Source: Siphonodentalium dalli
Taxonomy: Eukaryota; Mollusca; Scaphopoda; Gadilida; Siphonodentaliidae
Direction of reading: 5' to 3'
Length of the DNA: 64,000 nt
Assembly: GCA_032622095.1 (NCBI GenBank)
Contig: CP136061.1
Location: 85,658,324 to 85,722,323, forward strand
A model generated the notes under the pieces. That model saw only the letters and a program-made list of their open reading frames with translations, had not been told where the DNA came from and searched no databases. The translations under genes and the position numbers were made by a program. Each line of letters starts with the position of its first letter. The stretch's first letter is position 1. This document shows positions 10,738 to 22,514 of the stretch, one piece after another.

Positions 10738-11336
10738 AGGCAAAAAAGGAGGGGTTATGGGGAATTAAGGACCCCCACCCCCCCCCCCCCCCCCAAAAAT
10801 TACAATGAATTATGAGTGACACTGGCAGGGCCAGTGAATAATATAAACCCTGTGCAAATCATCATCTCACATTAACGTCTGACCAATTTTAACCACATAT
10901 ACACATCTAAATAACAAAAAGATGTTTGTCTAAATTTACTATGAGTTGAGTTAGATAAGTTAGAAGTTACAATACATGTACAAAAAAAACAAAACGCCCT
11001 CCCGCCGCATTCTCAGAAAAAAAGTCTGATGAGAAACAAGGAAACTCTGTCAGCTGTCTGTTGAATGAATGGCCTAATTAGGAGGTCTAAATTTTACAAC
11101 GAGTAACGAACTTGGCTGGAATACTTTAAATCTTCTTACGTGGGTATTATGAGCTGGCTCAAACCTATGTCAAATGCCCGAGCTGTTGAAATTGGCTCAA
11201 GACTGTCAAAATTGAAAAAAATTCCTACCTATTAACGATAACTCTTTTATTTATTTCCACACAGGAACGATAACTCTAAAAAATAATGAGTCAGTCACAT
11301 CGTAGTTCAAGTCATTTGCTGCAAGCACTGTCTGGA
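10738..11336. other. Unassigned stretch with a poly-C run
   Basis: A pure C run of 18 or so lies at about 10777-10795, shortly after the coding fragment. Nothing else is recognised. Confidence 0.4.
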
Positions 11337-13737
11337 ATCAGTACGGCTGACTCATGTTTAGACGTTTCCGGTTTCGTCGGATCTCGAATTTTTGCTGTCG
11401 TTGTAGGCACACTTTTTTGCTTAATAAATACATTATGCGCGGATTTTTGGATTGACAATGTAGTCAGTTGTTGTTTCTGTATTATTTTGTTTCTATGTAC
11501 ACTGAAAGTCGCTCGCAAAATGATTTCATACGGCGATACGATCGTGGTTTATGCCAAGTAAAAAGTGAAAAAAAGGAAAAATCGAGAAAAATAAATCATC
11601 TAGGATTGTATTCACAATGTTTCAGCAAAGCAATTCACCAAATAAAACATCCATCGCGAACTAGGAACCTTCTCTGACACATACGAAGTTTCACTTGTCT
11701 TTAATATACATTTTTCGTGATATAGTGCCTGTTTTTCAACAGGTGGTGTTGTTAAAAAGTGTACGGTTTAGATGTCAAAGATTGTGATTGTGTGTACGGT
11801 TTATCTCAAAATCGTGTGGATAAATACTAACCCAATTTTCTTTTAAAATCGTTCTCTGGCAGATATGTACCACGTGATGTTGGATATATAATAAATGTGA
11901 CAAATCTAAATTTGATTGTTTTGTTCGTGATTTGGAGTCCGGCAACAATAAAATTGCTTATCTACTACATAATTATATATGTATAAGTATGTAGGCCTAT
12001 CTCAAGGCTCGTCCACAAACCTGCGTAAAGCGTGCGTGCGTAAGTGTGCGTATGGTTGATGGGTCTATACGCATTACGCACGGCGTCAAGACCGTTCACA
12101 GACATGAGTTAACTATCCGCTTGACTATTTATATAACATCTTCCTTATTTGTGCAATTTGTTTAATGGGTGAAAGAATAAAGTATTTGATTGTTTGACAA
12201 AATCATGACGCACTTGACGGACATCGTCTGTAGTTTAAACATATTGTATTTGCTCCAAATAGTACATTTATATAAAATACATGTAATACATATATAGGCT
12301 ATTTTAAAGGGACCGGAGGACAAGTGCTAACCACTTAGATGATCCCTCCGTATATAGACCCATCGATCAGCCATTATATATGCACCCTTACGTGTACACG
12401 CATGCATGCATTACGCAGGTCTGTGGACGAGCCTTTACTGGGCGACCAATAGTTGATTATTATGATTTTTATCTTCGGTTTGTTTACGAGTATAGTGTTC
12501 TCTCCATCCTTACGGTCGTATCTGACCACTATATGGGTCCAATACAAAGCCGAACATGCTGCATGTTTAAATTTACTATACACGTTTAAAAATATCTTGA
12601 ACACTAAAACTATATATCTGACCATGCCAGCTGACCATGCAATTGTTTTCAAATATGAATTGAACTCATTATTTAATTGTCTACATTTTGTATTCTACTA
12701 GAAAAAATAGCCTATTGTATCGTCCTGTCGTGGCTTTGCGGATTAAGAGAACACTATATCGTGCAGTTTATGTTTTATCTTTTTACAGTTTTGTTTCATG
12801 TTTTCGGATTTTTGGTCCACGCATGTTCTGTTTGTTTTCGTTTTGTTCACAGGTAAGAAAAATCTATGATTTATTATTTCTGGTTGCCACAAACGCGCAC
12901 ACAGAATAAATAAATACATAAATAGATAAGACTCTGACTATATAAATAGCGCATGTGTGCTAAAATATAGTGAACGTGAACAGTTGAGTTTTTACAGACT
13001 GTAAATACTTGCACAATTTGGCAATGAATCTTACTATACCTGAACATGATACTTAATCTATATATATGTAGTTCAATTGTGAGCATGTTAACATTTGGAA
13101 TACACAACTCCTCCGTGGAACAGTTTCTGAAAGTCTGCCAGTGGTAATCATGCCACTTACACCCAAACGCAAAACAATATTGACGAAAGATTGGAATTGT
13201 CTACCTGATTTCACAAGATTTATTCTATCGGGCCCTTAATCGTGCGGAATAGCCCATTGAGATTGCAATAGATGAGAATGTTCAAAAATTCTGATCAACA
13301 TAGCTGCATTCTAAACCGTACACAAAAATTCGTCGATGACCATCCAAAATATACTTTTTTCTACTATACAACACACCCGAATGAACAAATGGTTACGGAT
13401 TATTGTTTGATAAACATTACGAATTATATATGACCTGCAAGATTATAATTTCAAAAGGATAAAACACTTGTAAAACGGATTTGAAAGCGAATTTTTGCAC
13501 AAAAATATGCAAAATTCTCTATTCAATTGTGCTATAATCTAACAAAGTATGACATTATATAACTCTGGTTAGTTTCCTGTGCACTGTTAACATATCCTGA
13601 ACATATCCGACCAAGATTTCATTATGGTACGACAGTCTGAACATCTAAAATCAAGCATTTTAGTCGGTTGTATACTGTCGAGTTTCTGTCTTTGCGACGA
13701 AACCGGAAACGTCTAAACATGAGTCAGCCGTACTGAT
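11337..13737. mobile_element. 2.4-kb element with 43-bp terminal inverted repeats
   Basis: ATCAGTACGGCTGACTCATG at 11337, continuing through GTTTAGACGTTTCCGG, is matched in reverse at 13695-13737. A second inner pair (TGTACGGTTTAG near 11760, CTAAACCGTACA near 13311) keeps the symmetry. I see no clear target duplication (flanks GGA and ACT) and no transposase. A 276-bp frame from 11286 crosses the left terminus and is probably accidental. Confidence 0.65.
12004..12435. mobile_element. MITE with about 25-50 bp inverted ends, nested
   Basis: AAGGCTCGTCCACAAACCTG at the left is matched by the reverse of CAGGTCTGTGGACGAGCCTT at the right. Further GCGTGCGTGCGT / CATGCATGC pairing lies inside. It sits inside the 11.3-13.7 kb element. 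Confidence 0.7.
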
Positions 13738-15823
13738 ACTAGTCTTGATTGACAGCCGTCTTGTTCCAATAGACGTCTGATAACAGCTGCGGCCATCTTA
13801 ATTTAAGATTAAGCTCCGCCCCTCGACATCTACCGGCGCTTTGTTGGGATGACATTAACTAACACGAACACTGACTTCCGGGTTGATAACACGTTTTTCG
13901 AAAACAATGGATCTAAATTAAAAATCAAGATTAAATCTACTTGAAAACGAAATGACACAAGACTAAATCATAAAATTTAACATCATTGACTGATTGAGTA
14001 AAAGCACAAGAAAAGAGAGTGCGCGCTCCGCATATCGAGATAAATCGATCGAATTGATGGATGCACGATATTGGGCAATAAATTATAAACTGAGTTACTG
14101 AATTCACTAACTAACGGATCACAAAATCTATTTGTTATTGTAGGGCCATTAATGCCCTATTCTATATCTGATGACTGTTGGACATGAAGACTAGGCAAGT
14201 TTTTATCACTTTATTTCACCAATCAACTTTCAATCAATACTTTCTCATATGTCCTGTCCATCTATTTGTTTACTTGTTTGTCTGTTTTATCTAAATTACT
14301 CTACCTGTGAAGGTGACTTGATTGTCAATAAACTTATCTTTACATATATGATAGGCCAATAGATATATATCTGTGTTGATTCGTTACGGTATTTAACGTA
14401 CAAGTCATATTTATAGCTCTATTAGTTGGGTTGTACATATATGCTAAATATGTTGATGTTCTTTGTTGGTTCTTTCGGTTGATGTTATTTCACGGTGTCT
14501 GTATCGTCCAGATGATCAATTTCATTATTGTCAACTCAGTCTTGAAAAAATGCATATTTCTATTGAGACTTATTTGCTATTATTGCACAAATTATTAAAT
14601 ATTGAAAACAAATATACATTTGGTCAAAATTAATTATGAGCATTGAGCAGATCTAAGCCTGGTTGAAATGCTACGGTGTGGCGAATCATACTCGTCTGCG
14701 AGCGACGGTCAGAACTGATGCTATATATGCATGGTTCTATTAATGGTTTGTATTTTGATGAGGTAAACTGCTCGTAACCTCCATTGTAGACAATTTCACA
14801 CCAGGTTCTATTCATAAACAAATTAGAAATTTGGCATAAGGAACTGTAGTAAACAAATGTCTGTCCAAATGACTAGATCATTGAGACTCGGGCAGACATA
14901 TACAGGTAATCCAATGTTAATAATGTAATGAGGCAGCATGTTTAACACAACCTTTATTATTAAACATTATAAAGTTAATATATTAAAGACATATTATGGA
15001 CTTGTTCGGGCACGTGAAACTGATAAGTTAGTATTCAGGCACCATGCCAACTGGGAGAATGTAGCATTCTACTATCAGAGGCTCAGAGCCAAAAATCTGA
15101 AACAAATCGACCGTACCACTCCATTGAAAACATCGCCTGAACTACACTCAAATGTAAATATTTATGACTAGATTCGGGATGCAACTATCAACGATAAATT
15201 TACAAAAATGATTCCGCCAACGAAAGTCACTGCATTTCAATAATATATAAGAATGACGGTGTGTGTTGTGAATTTGGAAATAATATTTGTAAAATGTAAC
15301 TAAGTACTTTGAGGAAGATTATTCACCATTTCTATTTGGTCACCCTACTGGAGTGTTTCACATCACTTTAAAATTTAAAGAAATATGGTCGAAATCCAAA
15401 TGAAAGAAATAATGTTGAATGAGGCCAGAAAATAAAGATGCTTTGTTTCCGTGCATCGACCGACCCTAAAAAATAACCCGCCGACCCTAAAGTGTTTATT
15501 GATATTTGGAGAAAAAGTTTTCTAAATTTTTTATTTCTGTTTTTACGACTAATGCTCATAAATATTGATGATTATTAGTGTACAAAACACATGGCTTCTA
15601 ATAACATATCCCTGTGAAAAGTGACGTGAAGTGTGTGATGGGTTGTGGATTGATGGGCATGAATTTTGCAATTTTAATTTTATGAGAGTGGATCCCATGC
15701 CTGGCTGCTTTACCTGTATGCCTTGTTTCGGACTTATGGAACATACTCTTGGGTTCCAAATAAACATGCATGCATATTTGTTATTTTATTTGGAAATCTG
15801 CCCCTGCATAGTGGTTATTTGGG
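13738..15823. other. Two kilobases with no gene recognised
   Basis: I looked on both strands and found only short frames without domain features (for example 14938-15171 plus and 15549-15767 minus). No repeat borders are recognised. Confidence 0.4.
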
Positions 15824-16308
15824 CAGCCCTGGGAATTAAGGAAAATTTGCCTAGGCAATATTTTTGCCTAGGTAGGCAATATTTCTGCCTAGGTGAAAGA
15901 AATCAGCCTAGGCAAAAACAGATTTTACCTAGGCAATTTTGCAACAATATTGCCATCTCAAATCAATATGATTCAATAATAACCTGAAATGCTTAGTTAT
16001 TTTGGAGAAAATTTCCAGGCCACTACTCGTCATATATATACATTCCACAAAGCATCTCCAAAACTAGTGCCCTTATGGGTAGCTAGTTAATGGCCCAGTA
16101 CCATGGAATCAATTTTAGGACAATATATGTAAATAGTGATTTAAGGAAGTCATTTTGGCTAAAGAGGTTCTATTTCTGATAGACACAAATCAATTTTAGT
16201 AACCCAATGAACTTGTTTTACCTAGGCAATATAATTTCCTAGGCAAACTTATTTTGCCTCTGCTTTTACCTAGGCATTGCCTATTGCCTAGGTCAATTCC
16301 CAGGGCTG
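15824..16308. mobile_element. MITE with 6-bp target duplication, 485 bp
   Basis: The ends CAGCCCTGGGAATT and AATTCCCAGGGCTG are perfect inverted repeats, flanked on both sides by TTTGGG (15818-15823 and 16309-16314). Both subterminal regions are filled with TTGCCTAGGCAA-type words. The CAG/CTG ends and 5-8 bp duplication fit a hAT-type non-autonomous element. Confidence 0.8.
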
Positions 16309-16314
16309 TTTGGG

Positions 16315-16709
16315 TCTGCAAGTTTATTAATTTTGAGGCTATGCAAATTTAAAACAGCACAAACTCAAGATTTGTATATGATTCTGATACCAAATTGATG
16401 AGCTTATAACTTTATGCATGTACAAGTTCAAGTATATTGCATACATGTGAACATTTAAATATTGAATAAACACCACATGACACATATTTTGTTGATTACC
16501 ATGTGTGATTGCTTGGCCTATATTGCATGTACTATACAAATAATTGTTTATTAATAGTTGATGTTTTGCTCAGTTTCCCCTGTGGTATTTTTTGGGTCTG
16601 CACTGTTATTAACTTGCAATGGAATCCCCCCCCCCCCCCTGCACTTTTATTTGGAGCCCGAGAGTACAGATAGGAACACTATCAACAATCATGGTGGTGT
16701 GTATCTGTA
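16315..16709. other. Unassigned stretch with a poly-C run
   Basis: A C run lies at about 16626-16639. The phrase TTTGGGTCTGCA at 16309-16320, beside the MITE, recurs near 16589. No gene is seen. Confidence 0.35.
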
Positions 16710-16792
16710 CAGTAATGCCATAAGTAATTGACTCTCTATCTACAGCAGAGTTATGGGTAACTTTTCAGGATTTAGTACTTAGGGCATTACTG
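16710..16792 (+). mobile_element. Family B MITE, internally deleted
   Basis: The ends CAGTAATGCCATAAGTAATT and ACTTAGGGCATTACTG are flanked by TA. Only 83 bp remain, so the middle and much of the right half are deleted. Confidence 0.75.
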
Positions 16793-17231
16793 TAAGTATA
16801 TATATACATGTATAGAGGTTATCACCACATATGGTAGGGGTACAGCTACTGTTTCGAAAAACCAGGCATGCTAGGTTGGGTGTACTGGCTACCTCCAGAC
16901 AATGGGATGTAGTCGTCACAATACAAGTACAGTATTATAGTCGTGTCAAGGGTAAAATTATAAAAAAGTTAGTGACATCAATTTCGTACCAAGTTGATAG
17001 CCAACTTTAGGAAAATGTGGTATGTGAATATTAAATAAAAAACATACTTAAGCATGAAGTACCGGTAAGTTTGATCTTTTATCAATCATAATGTATATTT
17101 CCACTGTGTTTATAATCAAGCAATACTTTTCCCACAACACAAGTTGGCATTTTATGTCTCTTCAGTCGAGGTGATTCAATATTTCTGCAGCTGGATAAAA
17201 AATATCAAAATAAAATAGAAAAAAAAATCCC

Positions 17232-17379
17232 TACCTACCTACAGCCCTCTTTATTCAGATTGTTTGGCTTCGGCAATACACTACGGCAACAGTATGCAGT
17301 GGCCTAGTTTGCTTCAGCAAATTGCTTCGGCATTGAATGCTGATTGCCGTAGGCAATTATGAAGGCTGTACCTACCCTA
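17232..17379. repeat. Inverted-repeat element, about 150 bp
   Basis: CCCTACCTACCTACAGCCCT at the left pairs with GGCTGTACCTACC-type sequence at the right. TTGCCGTAGGCAAT and TTCGGCAATACAC words lie inside. Confidence 0.5.
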
Positions 17380-17933
17380 ATTTTTTCGCTCCATTATCGG
17401 AAACATACTCTTTTTTTTTGCCTGACAAATATATTTGTGTTTAAAGAATACAAAAAATGTCAATATAATTTAATATATAGATAATTAAATAAAATAATAT
17501 ATATTGAATTAATTAAAAATAAATTAACAATTTAACATGCTGTTTCATTATTTAGGATCCATTGAATGAGACTGGACTTTTCTTCAGTTGTTCAGTGATC
17601 ATCAATCAGCAGAAAAATTTAATCTTTAAAAAATAAGTTAAAATAGTAATTTTGGGTTCTTAAATACGTTCCACATACCGCAGAAAAGAGATTTTTTTCA
17701 CCTACATGGTGTTACTAAAATAATCTTTAGGAACTCCATATTAAGGTTGATTTAATGAACTTTATGAAGCTATGGGGGGGGGGGGGGTAAAATAATATAA
17801 ATTGCAACAAAAATGGTAAATAAAATAAATTTCATATGATTTGAGTGAATAGCATATACCACTCACACACTGACTCAAGTAACCAAACATTCGTCACAAT
17901 CAGAGATGGCATGTATGTCCTTTTGGGCGACGT
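17380..17933. other. AT-rich stretch with a poly-G run
   Basis: A G run lies at about 17774-17787. There is no gene. Confidence 0.4.
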
Positions 17934-18251
17934 CTCTATACGGACCCTCACACCGGATATAGTAATTCGTGACGTCATATTGACAGTTCGCCGATTCGTA
18001 ACATTTAGCTGACATGAATGATTAAAAGGTTACTAAAATGCGTGCATTTGTAAGCAATAGAGTTATTCACCCTGAACTTCTGTCAATAGACGCCATCTAG
18101 ACAGTCTAGAATGCTAAAATTCAAATCCCAAAGTCGCCGCAAAGGTCAAGGTCAAGTTGGCGGACGATTCATTCAATATCCAACTTTCTGCATTTTGCGT
18201 AGCCTGTTGATTCACGATTCATCCACTTCCGGTTGGAGGGTCCGTATAGAG
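17934..18251. mobile_element. MITE with about 40-bp inverted ends, 318 bp
   Basis: CTCTATACGGACCCTC at the left matches GAGGGTCCGTATAGAG at the right, continuing into ACCGG and ATTCGTGA/TCACGATT. No target duplication is obvious. Confidence 0.7.
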
Positions 18252-19027
18252 CTGATCCGGTCCTTTTGTAGCCATAAACACATTTTCAACCGTTGAACTT
18301 GACCACCGGGGTTGCTGGGTGCACGGAAATCTTCCGAAATTGGTTGGCCCATAATGTTTTATAAGTGCAATCTAAGTCGTTCTAGCTGAAAATGTGTTTT
18401 AACATTTGTAAGTCATATCCATATATAATTGAGCGTCTTACTGTATAGTATTATTCAATAAATTTGACAGTTTGTGCTATAATTCGTTAACAATTGCAAC
18501 AACTTGCTCGTAAAAATTTAAAATGGTGAAGTTTGTTTACCACGTTGGATAGGTCAAGGGTCATTGGCGAAAGGTCGAGGTCACTAGCTGTTCCCTGACG
18601 CCTAAAGTGTATGCTTGGCGTCAGGTAAGCCCTGGTTATACTGATACCAGACAGTGCTGCAAGCTCCATGCATATTTCAATCCCCTACGCACGTACGGGG
18701 GAATCGATCGAATGCCGCTCCGAGCAGCCAACGAGGCACTCCGAGTTTTTGAGTCATTTTTGGAGACAGGAATGTAGAACTCCGCACTGAACCAAAGATT
18801 CCGGACAAATGGAGAGGTATGTATTAACTGTTTTAGGTTTGCCCAGTAATATGGTTATTGTCCAGTACGCAGTACGTGGTGGAACGACGGAGAAAACGAT
18901 ATATAATGATGTAGGTGTGTCAGAAAATTGTCACCCATGAGAAATATCGGCACTGTTGACAAAAAATCCATTATTTTGCACGGAAAAATACAGTAGGCCT
19001 TCTCACTATTTCCCGGTTCTACTATAC
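18252..19027. other. Unassigned stretch
   Basis: No gene, repeat border or RNA is recognised. Confidence 0.35.
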
Positions 19028-19100
19028 GCAGCAAGTCTCTGGATATGCAGCAAGTCCCTGGTAAACGCAGCAAGTCCCTGGTATATGCAGCAAGTCCCTT
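19028..19100 (+). repeat. Tandem repeat, 18-bp unit, four copies
   Basis: The unit GCAGCAAGTCCCTGGTAA, with small changes, is repeated four times head to tail. It is a minisatellite with no known role. Confidence 0.75.
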
Positions 19101-19457
19101 TCGCCGAGGGTGGTTTACGGCGGATTAGCCATGCGTGTTTACACAACGATATGTTTAATCAATGGAGGCGCTGATTACAAAGGGCTTTAATCAAAGGGCT
19201 TTAATTTGATCGTAATACTGATAGATTATTGAAGGGAATTGGACTGAATTGTGGGACTGAATCATTGAATGATAAAATTAACAGTTGGATTTTGTTTAGA
19301 TGTTTTTATTGGTAAATGCAAACAAGTAACATGAGAATAGTAGAATTGTATATATATGCGGCCAGTAAGGGAGGGGGAAAAACAAGGTACCATCCTCTGG
19401 CCGTCTGTTGTTCTCAGCAACTTTTCGTGGACTGGCTTTATTTCTCTTAAAAATCTG

Positions 19458-19934
19458 TTAAAGGTACTCAACCCGTAAAGAGGGTCCCCATCTCAACAGA
19501 TTCCAACAACAACAATCCGATCAGAGGGTCCTATATTACTATTTCTTTGGCTTTGGGGGTAAAAAATATTTGATTCGAGTCGAGGAACCCATCAAACAAA
19601 GCTCAGAGTTATTAGATATTGATTTTTCAAATTTGTTATGTTCTCGAGATGAGTACCAATAACTGCCGTAATCTGCTCTGGATGTGTACCTCAAATCTAT
19701 TCAAACAGACAAGGATGAATAACTCTAAAATCAAGTGGTAATTTTAACGCAATTTTCAATGAGTTCTGGGCCAGATAGTATTCCCGATAATGAAAAATAA
19801 TAGATTTATAAAATCGATATCTAACAAATCTGAGCTTTGATGGGTGACTTCCTCGACTCGAATCAAATATGTTTGACCCCCGAAGCCATTGAAATAGTAA
19901 TTGAGAGGAGTTTTATCGGGTTGAGTACCTTTAA
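19458..19934 (+). mobile_element. Family G MITE (TTAA-flanked), 477 bp
   Basis: The ends TTAAAGGTACTCAACCCG and CGGGTTGAGTACCTTTAA are inverted repeats at TTAA. The interior is itself largely palindromic (TTGATTCGAGTCGAGGAA and its reverse). A second copy in the opposite orientation is at 36240-36716, where an empty site elsewhere in the window confirms the TTAA duplication. This fits a piggyBac-type non-autonomous element. Confidence 0.8.
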
Positions 19935-20174
19935 AATGCTTGTCTCTTACTTCTGATGATTTGTATTCCAAATTTCCGGGCGAACATAGAATTTTGCGAA
20001 CTCCTTGCAGGGGCGGATTTAGCCCAACACCACCAGCAGGGACACCGACGCTCCTCCGGATGTCTCGGTTGTAGTCGAGGACAGCGGAAATGGGGACACC
20101 GAGTCACCCCGGACGTCCCCGCCGCTGTCTTCGTTGTGGAGATGGCAACACCACCTGACCAGTCTTCACCGTGA

Positions 20175-20435
20175 CCAGGGGCGGAATCAACATTCACCGT
20201 CCCTCCGACGCCGAGATACCTGGAGAGGCCGGCGTCGCCTTCTGAGCATGAGAAAGCAAAACAGAGAGCCATTCAAGATATGAAAGAACTTCGAGATCGA
20301 GTAAACAAGGCAAAAGAAGAGAACGACAGATTGCTTCGGAAGTCTGACAACAACAAAGACCAACAGAAGGACAAACTTACATCTCCTACATCCTCGGAAA
20401 AGTCACCAAAGAAAAAGAAGCACAAAAAGAAATGA
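20175..20435 (+). pseudogene. Lysine-rich coding fragment with coiled-coil segment
   Basis: An 86-codon frame opens after a TGA at 20172-20174. Its product begins PGAESTFTVPPTPRYLERPA. It continues through a charged helical segment (QDMKELRDRVNKAKEENDRL) that looks like a coiled coil, then a serine/threonine linker, and ends in SPKKKKHKKK before TGA. A second coding-like stretch (DVSVVVEDSGNGDTESPRTS) lies just upstream in another frame, so the gene is frameshifted. It sits inside the hAT element near its left end. Family not recognised. The basic tail resembles that of the fragment at 10435-10737. Confidence 0.45.
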
Positions 20436-20576
20436 TTTTTGATTGAAAAAAAATGCTATTTTTTGTGATTATACAATTAAAGCTACAAAAAATGAGGGGT
20501 GAAGAAATAGATCTCTCGGTCTATTCGACCATCCCGGGGTTAGCCCCCCAAACTACCAACCCTGCTGTGGCTCTTT

Positions 20577-20837
20577 GTGTTCGATTTCATTGAGTGTGAT
20601 AACCATATCATTGGGTGTCAACCCTTGATGAATGATGTATCTACAAACATTGCTGTAATTGACACCAATCTGCTTTTATGCATGGTTAACACAGGCAGTT
20701 CCCTCAATTCCCCTGTACTGGTATCTATAGCAGCAATAAGCACGTTTCCCTGGGGCATATATACACACCTGGACACATTTATTACTTCTTACCATATGGC
20801 AGGTGTCCATTTGTGGTTTTCTATCTCTGTGGAATGA
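20577..20837 (+). pseudogene. Coding-like frame in the hAT element, unassigned
   Basis: An 86-codon frame lies upstream of and on the same strand as the transposase remains. Its product (FDFIECDNHIIGCQPLMNDV at the start) has a plausible protein composition. It could be a more diverged part of the transposase. I see no diagnostic motif. Confidence 0.25.
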
Positions 20838-20924
20838 GAATCCCGGGAGGTTTTATATGACAGGTGCCTGTCAGCAGCGAGCTTTCACCCTTGTACATTG
20901 TATATATGTGTCATTTTGATAAAC

Positions 20925-21459
20925 ATGGCAATACCATTTTGTGATCAATTCTCAAATGCATTGAAATCGAGGTTTAGCCAGGAGGCGAATAACTCGCTAA
21001 AAGCATTTTGTATTGTTCCATCTCTTCTGGGTAGTGTTCCAAAGTCGTCCTTCGTGAAAGATGTCACCAATTTCGCAGAACGATATGCCCTGTACATGCC
21101 ATCTATACAAACGCTCAACTCAGACTTGGCTATGTAGCACATGCTTTGGTCATCTAAAGACACGGTTAAAAATACCAGGATGTTGGAGAATATGGACGAA
21201 CAGTTATTTCCAAATGTCGCGCGTGTGTTGCGCATTTTGGTTACAATGCTCATCACATCCTGTGAATGTACATGAGAGATCTGTATCCACTTTAAGGCGC
21301 CTGGAGTTGTATATGAGAGCAACTATATATGGGAGAGGAACGGCTGAATGGTCTTGCTCTTATGCACACGTACCCCATATGGACATATCTTATCCGGACA
21401 TAATTGACGATTTCGCAGAGACATCCTCGTCATATGTTATTAAAGGACATTGTGCTTGA
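20925..21459 (+). pseudogene. hAT transposase C-terminal region, broken
   Basis: Translating across breaks gives the order typical of the hAT C-terminus. It has IPFCDQFSNALKSRFSQEAN, a FAERYALYMPSIQTLNSDLAM segment, then LFPNVARVLRILVTM. After these come ERSVSTLRRLELYMRATI and YAHVPHMDISYPDIIDDFAE. The E-R-S-x-S-x-L-R-R block is the hAT dimerisation region and marks the family. An in-frame TAG at 21135-21137 replaces a codon where hAT proteins usually have Trp. A frameshift lies just before the ERS block, near 21270. No intact N-terminal DDE part was found upstream. The minus-strand frame at 20945-21322 is a shadow of this gene. The element can no longer move by its own enzyme. Confidence 0.7.
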
Positions 21460-22019
21460 TTAAATATAATACAGGTATTTTTAATTTATATTACATGACA
21501 ACTGAGTCCAACTCAGATTGATGATAATATTAGTGTCATTTTATTACTTTCTGTTAAATTCAAGCATGCCATTCCAGAATTCCAGATAACAAAATGAGAA
21601 AATTTTATATATTATTATTATCTGAAATTGCCGTTGGAAATGCCTGAAATACCTGAGTGGCCATAGGTTTATGTCCAAAATGAATTTCTTTCCGGGAGAG
21701 CATAATTGTAATCATTGAACTCATTTTAGTTGTTACTGATCCAAATGGTATATTAGCTATTTCGTTACCGAAAAAATAAGGAAACTGTTCTAAACTGAGT
21801 TATAAATACAACGACAATAGGCCCAGAATTCGATTTCAGTGCATCATATTTCTAAACAATTTCTAAAATTTTCCCGGGGGAGTTCCCCCCGACCCCCCCC
21901 CCCAACAAGAGGGGGACACCCCCTCTCGTGCCCTCCCCCACTTGGCCTGCGGCCAAGGCTTGGCATTCGGTGAAGATAGTCAGCAGCACCCAGTTACACC
22001 TTCTAGATCCGCCCCTGCC

Positions 22020-22133
22020 ATGGTTAACGTAAACTGTCCGAATCCAAATAAACTACGTTGCAATTCCTTGCAGAGACATCTGCATAAGACACTCACAGAG
22101 GTGCAAGATCGGTGGAGAAAACGGTGTAGATGA
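22020..22133 (+). pseudogene. Short coding-like frame beside the hAT right end
   Basis: An ATG at 22020 opens 37 codons ending HLHKTLTEVQDRWRKRCR. The composition is protein-like, but no family is recognised. The DNA around its end (GCAAGATCGGTGGAGAAAAC) recurs in reverse at 27569-27594. Confidence 0.25.
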
Positions 22134-22271
22134 TCCAATATGGCGGAGGATGTATGTTTTGATGAGTATGTGGGTTGTAAATCGTGGTATTAGTGGTATC
22201 TTTCGGACAGTATAGTAACCGCACATTTCCGCAACTTTACTGGTTAAAAATAATTTTTTACTTCACTGTTA

Positions 22272-22514
22272 ATGTTAGAAACAGGTTCGGATCCAACATT
22301 CATGAAATTGCTAAAATTTGAGGTGGAATTAAATTGTTATTTTACCGTATTATTTGGTCAGGATGTTGTTAATGGGCATGAAACGTCACCGGAATGTATA
22401 TTTTATGGTTCTAGATACACAGGAGTAAGTTACTTCGCATGGTCACCTTCAAAATCGGTTGAATTTACATCAATACAAACAACCATTTTTGGCGGTGCAG
22501 ATGAATGTTTATGA
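22272..22514 (+). pseudogene. Coding-like frame of 80 codons, unknown
   Basis: An ATG at 22272 runs to TGA at 22512. Codon use and composition look coding (FTVLFGQDVVNGHETSPECI, then a SYFAWSPSKSVEFTS stretch). It ends in GGADECL, and the DNA after that contains more GGTGCAGATGA words that also occur in reverse near 27120-27170. No domain is recognised. It may be one exon or a fragment of an unrecognised element. Confidence 0.3.

Larger units (their letters stand above)
20008..22017 (+). mobile_element. Decayed hAT-type DNA transposon, 2.0 kb
   Basis: The termini CAGGGGCGGATTTAG and CTAGATCCGCCCCTG form inverted repeats of the hAT type. Flanks are CCTTG and CCATG, an imperfect 5-bp duplication. 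The related element at 53266-57535 also has a 5-bp duplication (GTTAT), so the two may belong to a 5-bp hAT group. The element carries remains of the transposase C-terminus on the plus strand at 20925-21459. A C-rich region near the right end (21880-21950) is shared with 57345-57440. Confidence 0.7.

Noticed and set aside
11286-11561. 91-codon frame with a hydrophobic stretch
   Set aside because: It crosses the left terminus of the 11.3-13.7 kb element and has no family features. Hydrophobicity comes from T-rich DNA.
20945-21322. 125-codon minus-strand frame that looks protein-like
   Set aside because: The plus strand of the same interval encodes recognisable hAT transposase, so the minus frame is a shadow.
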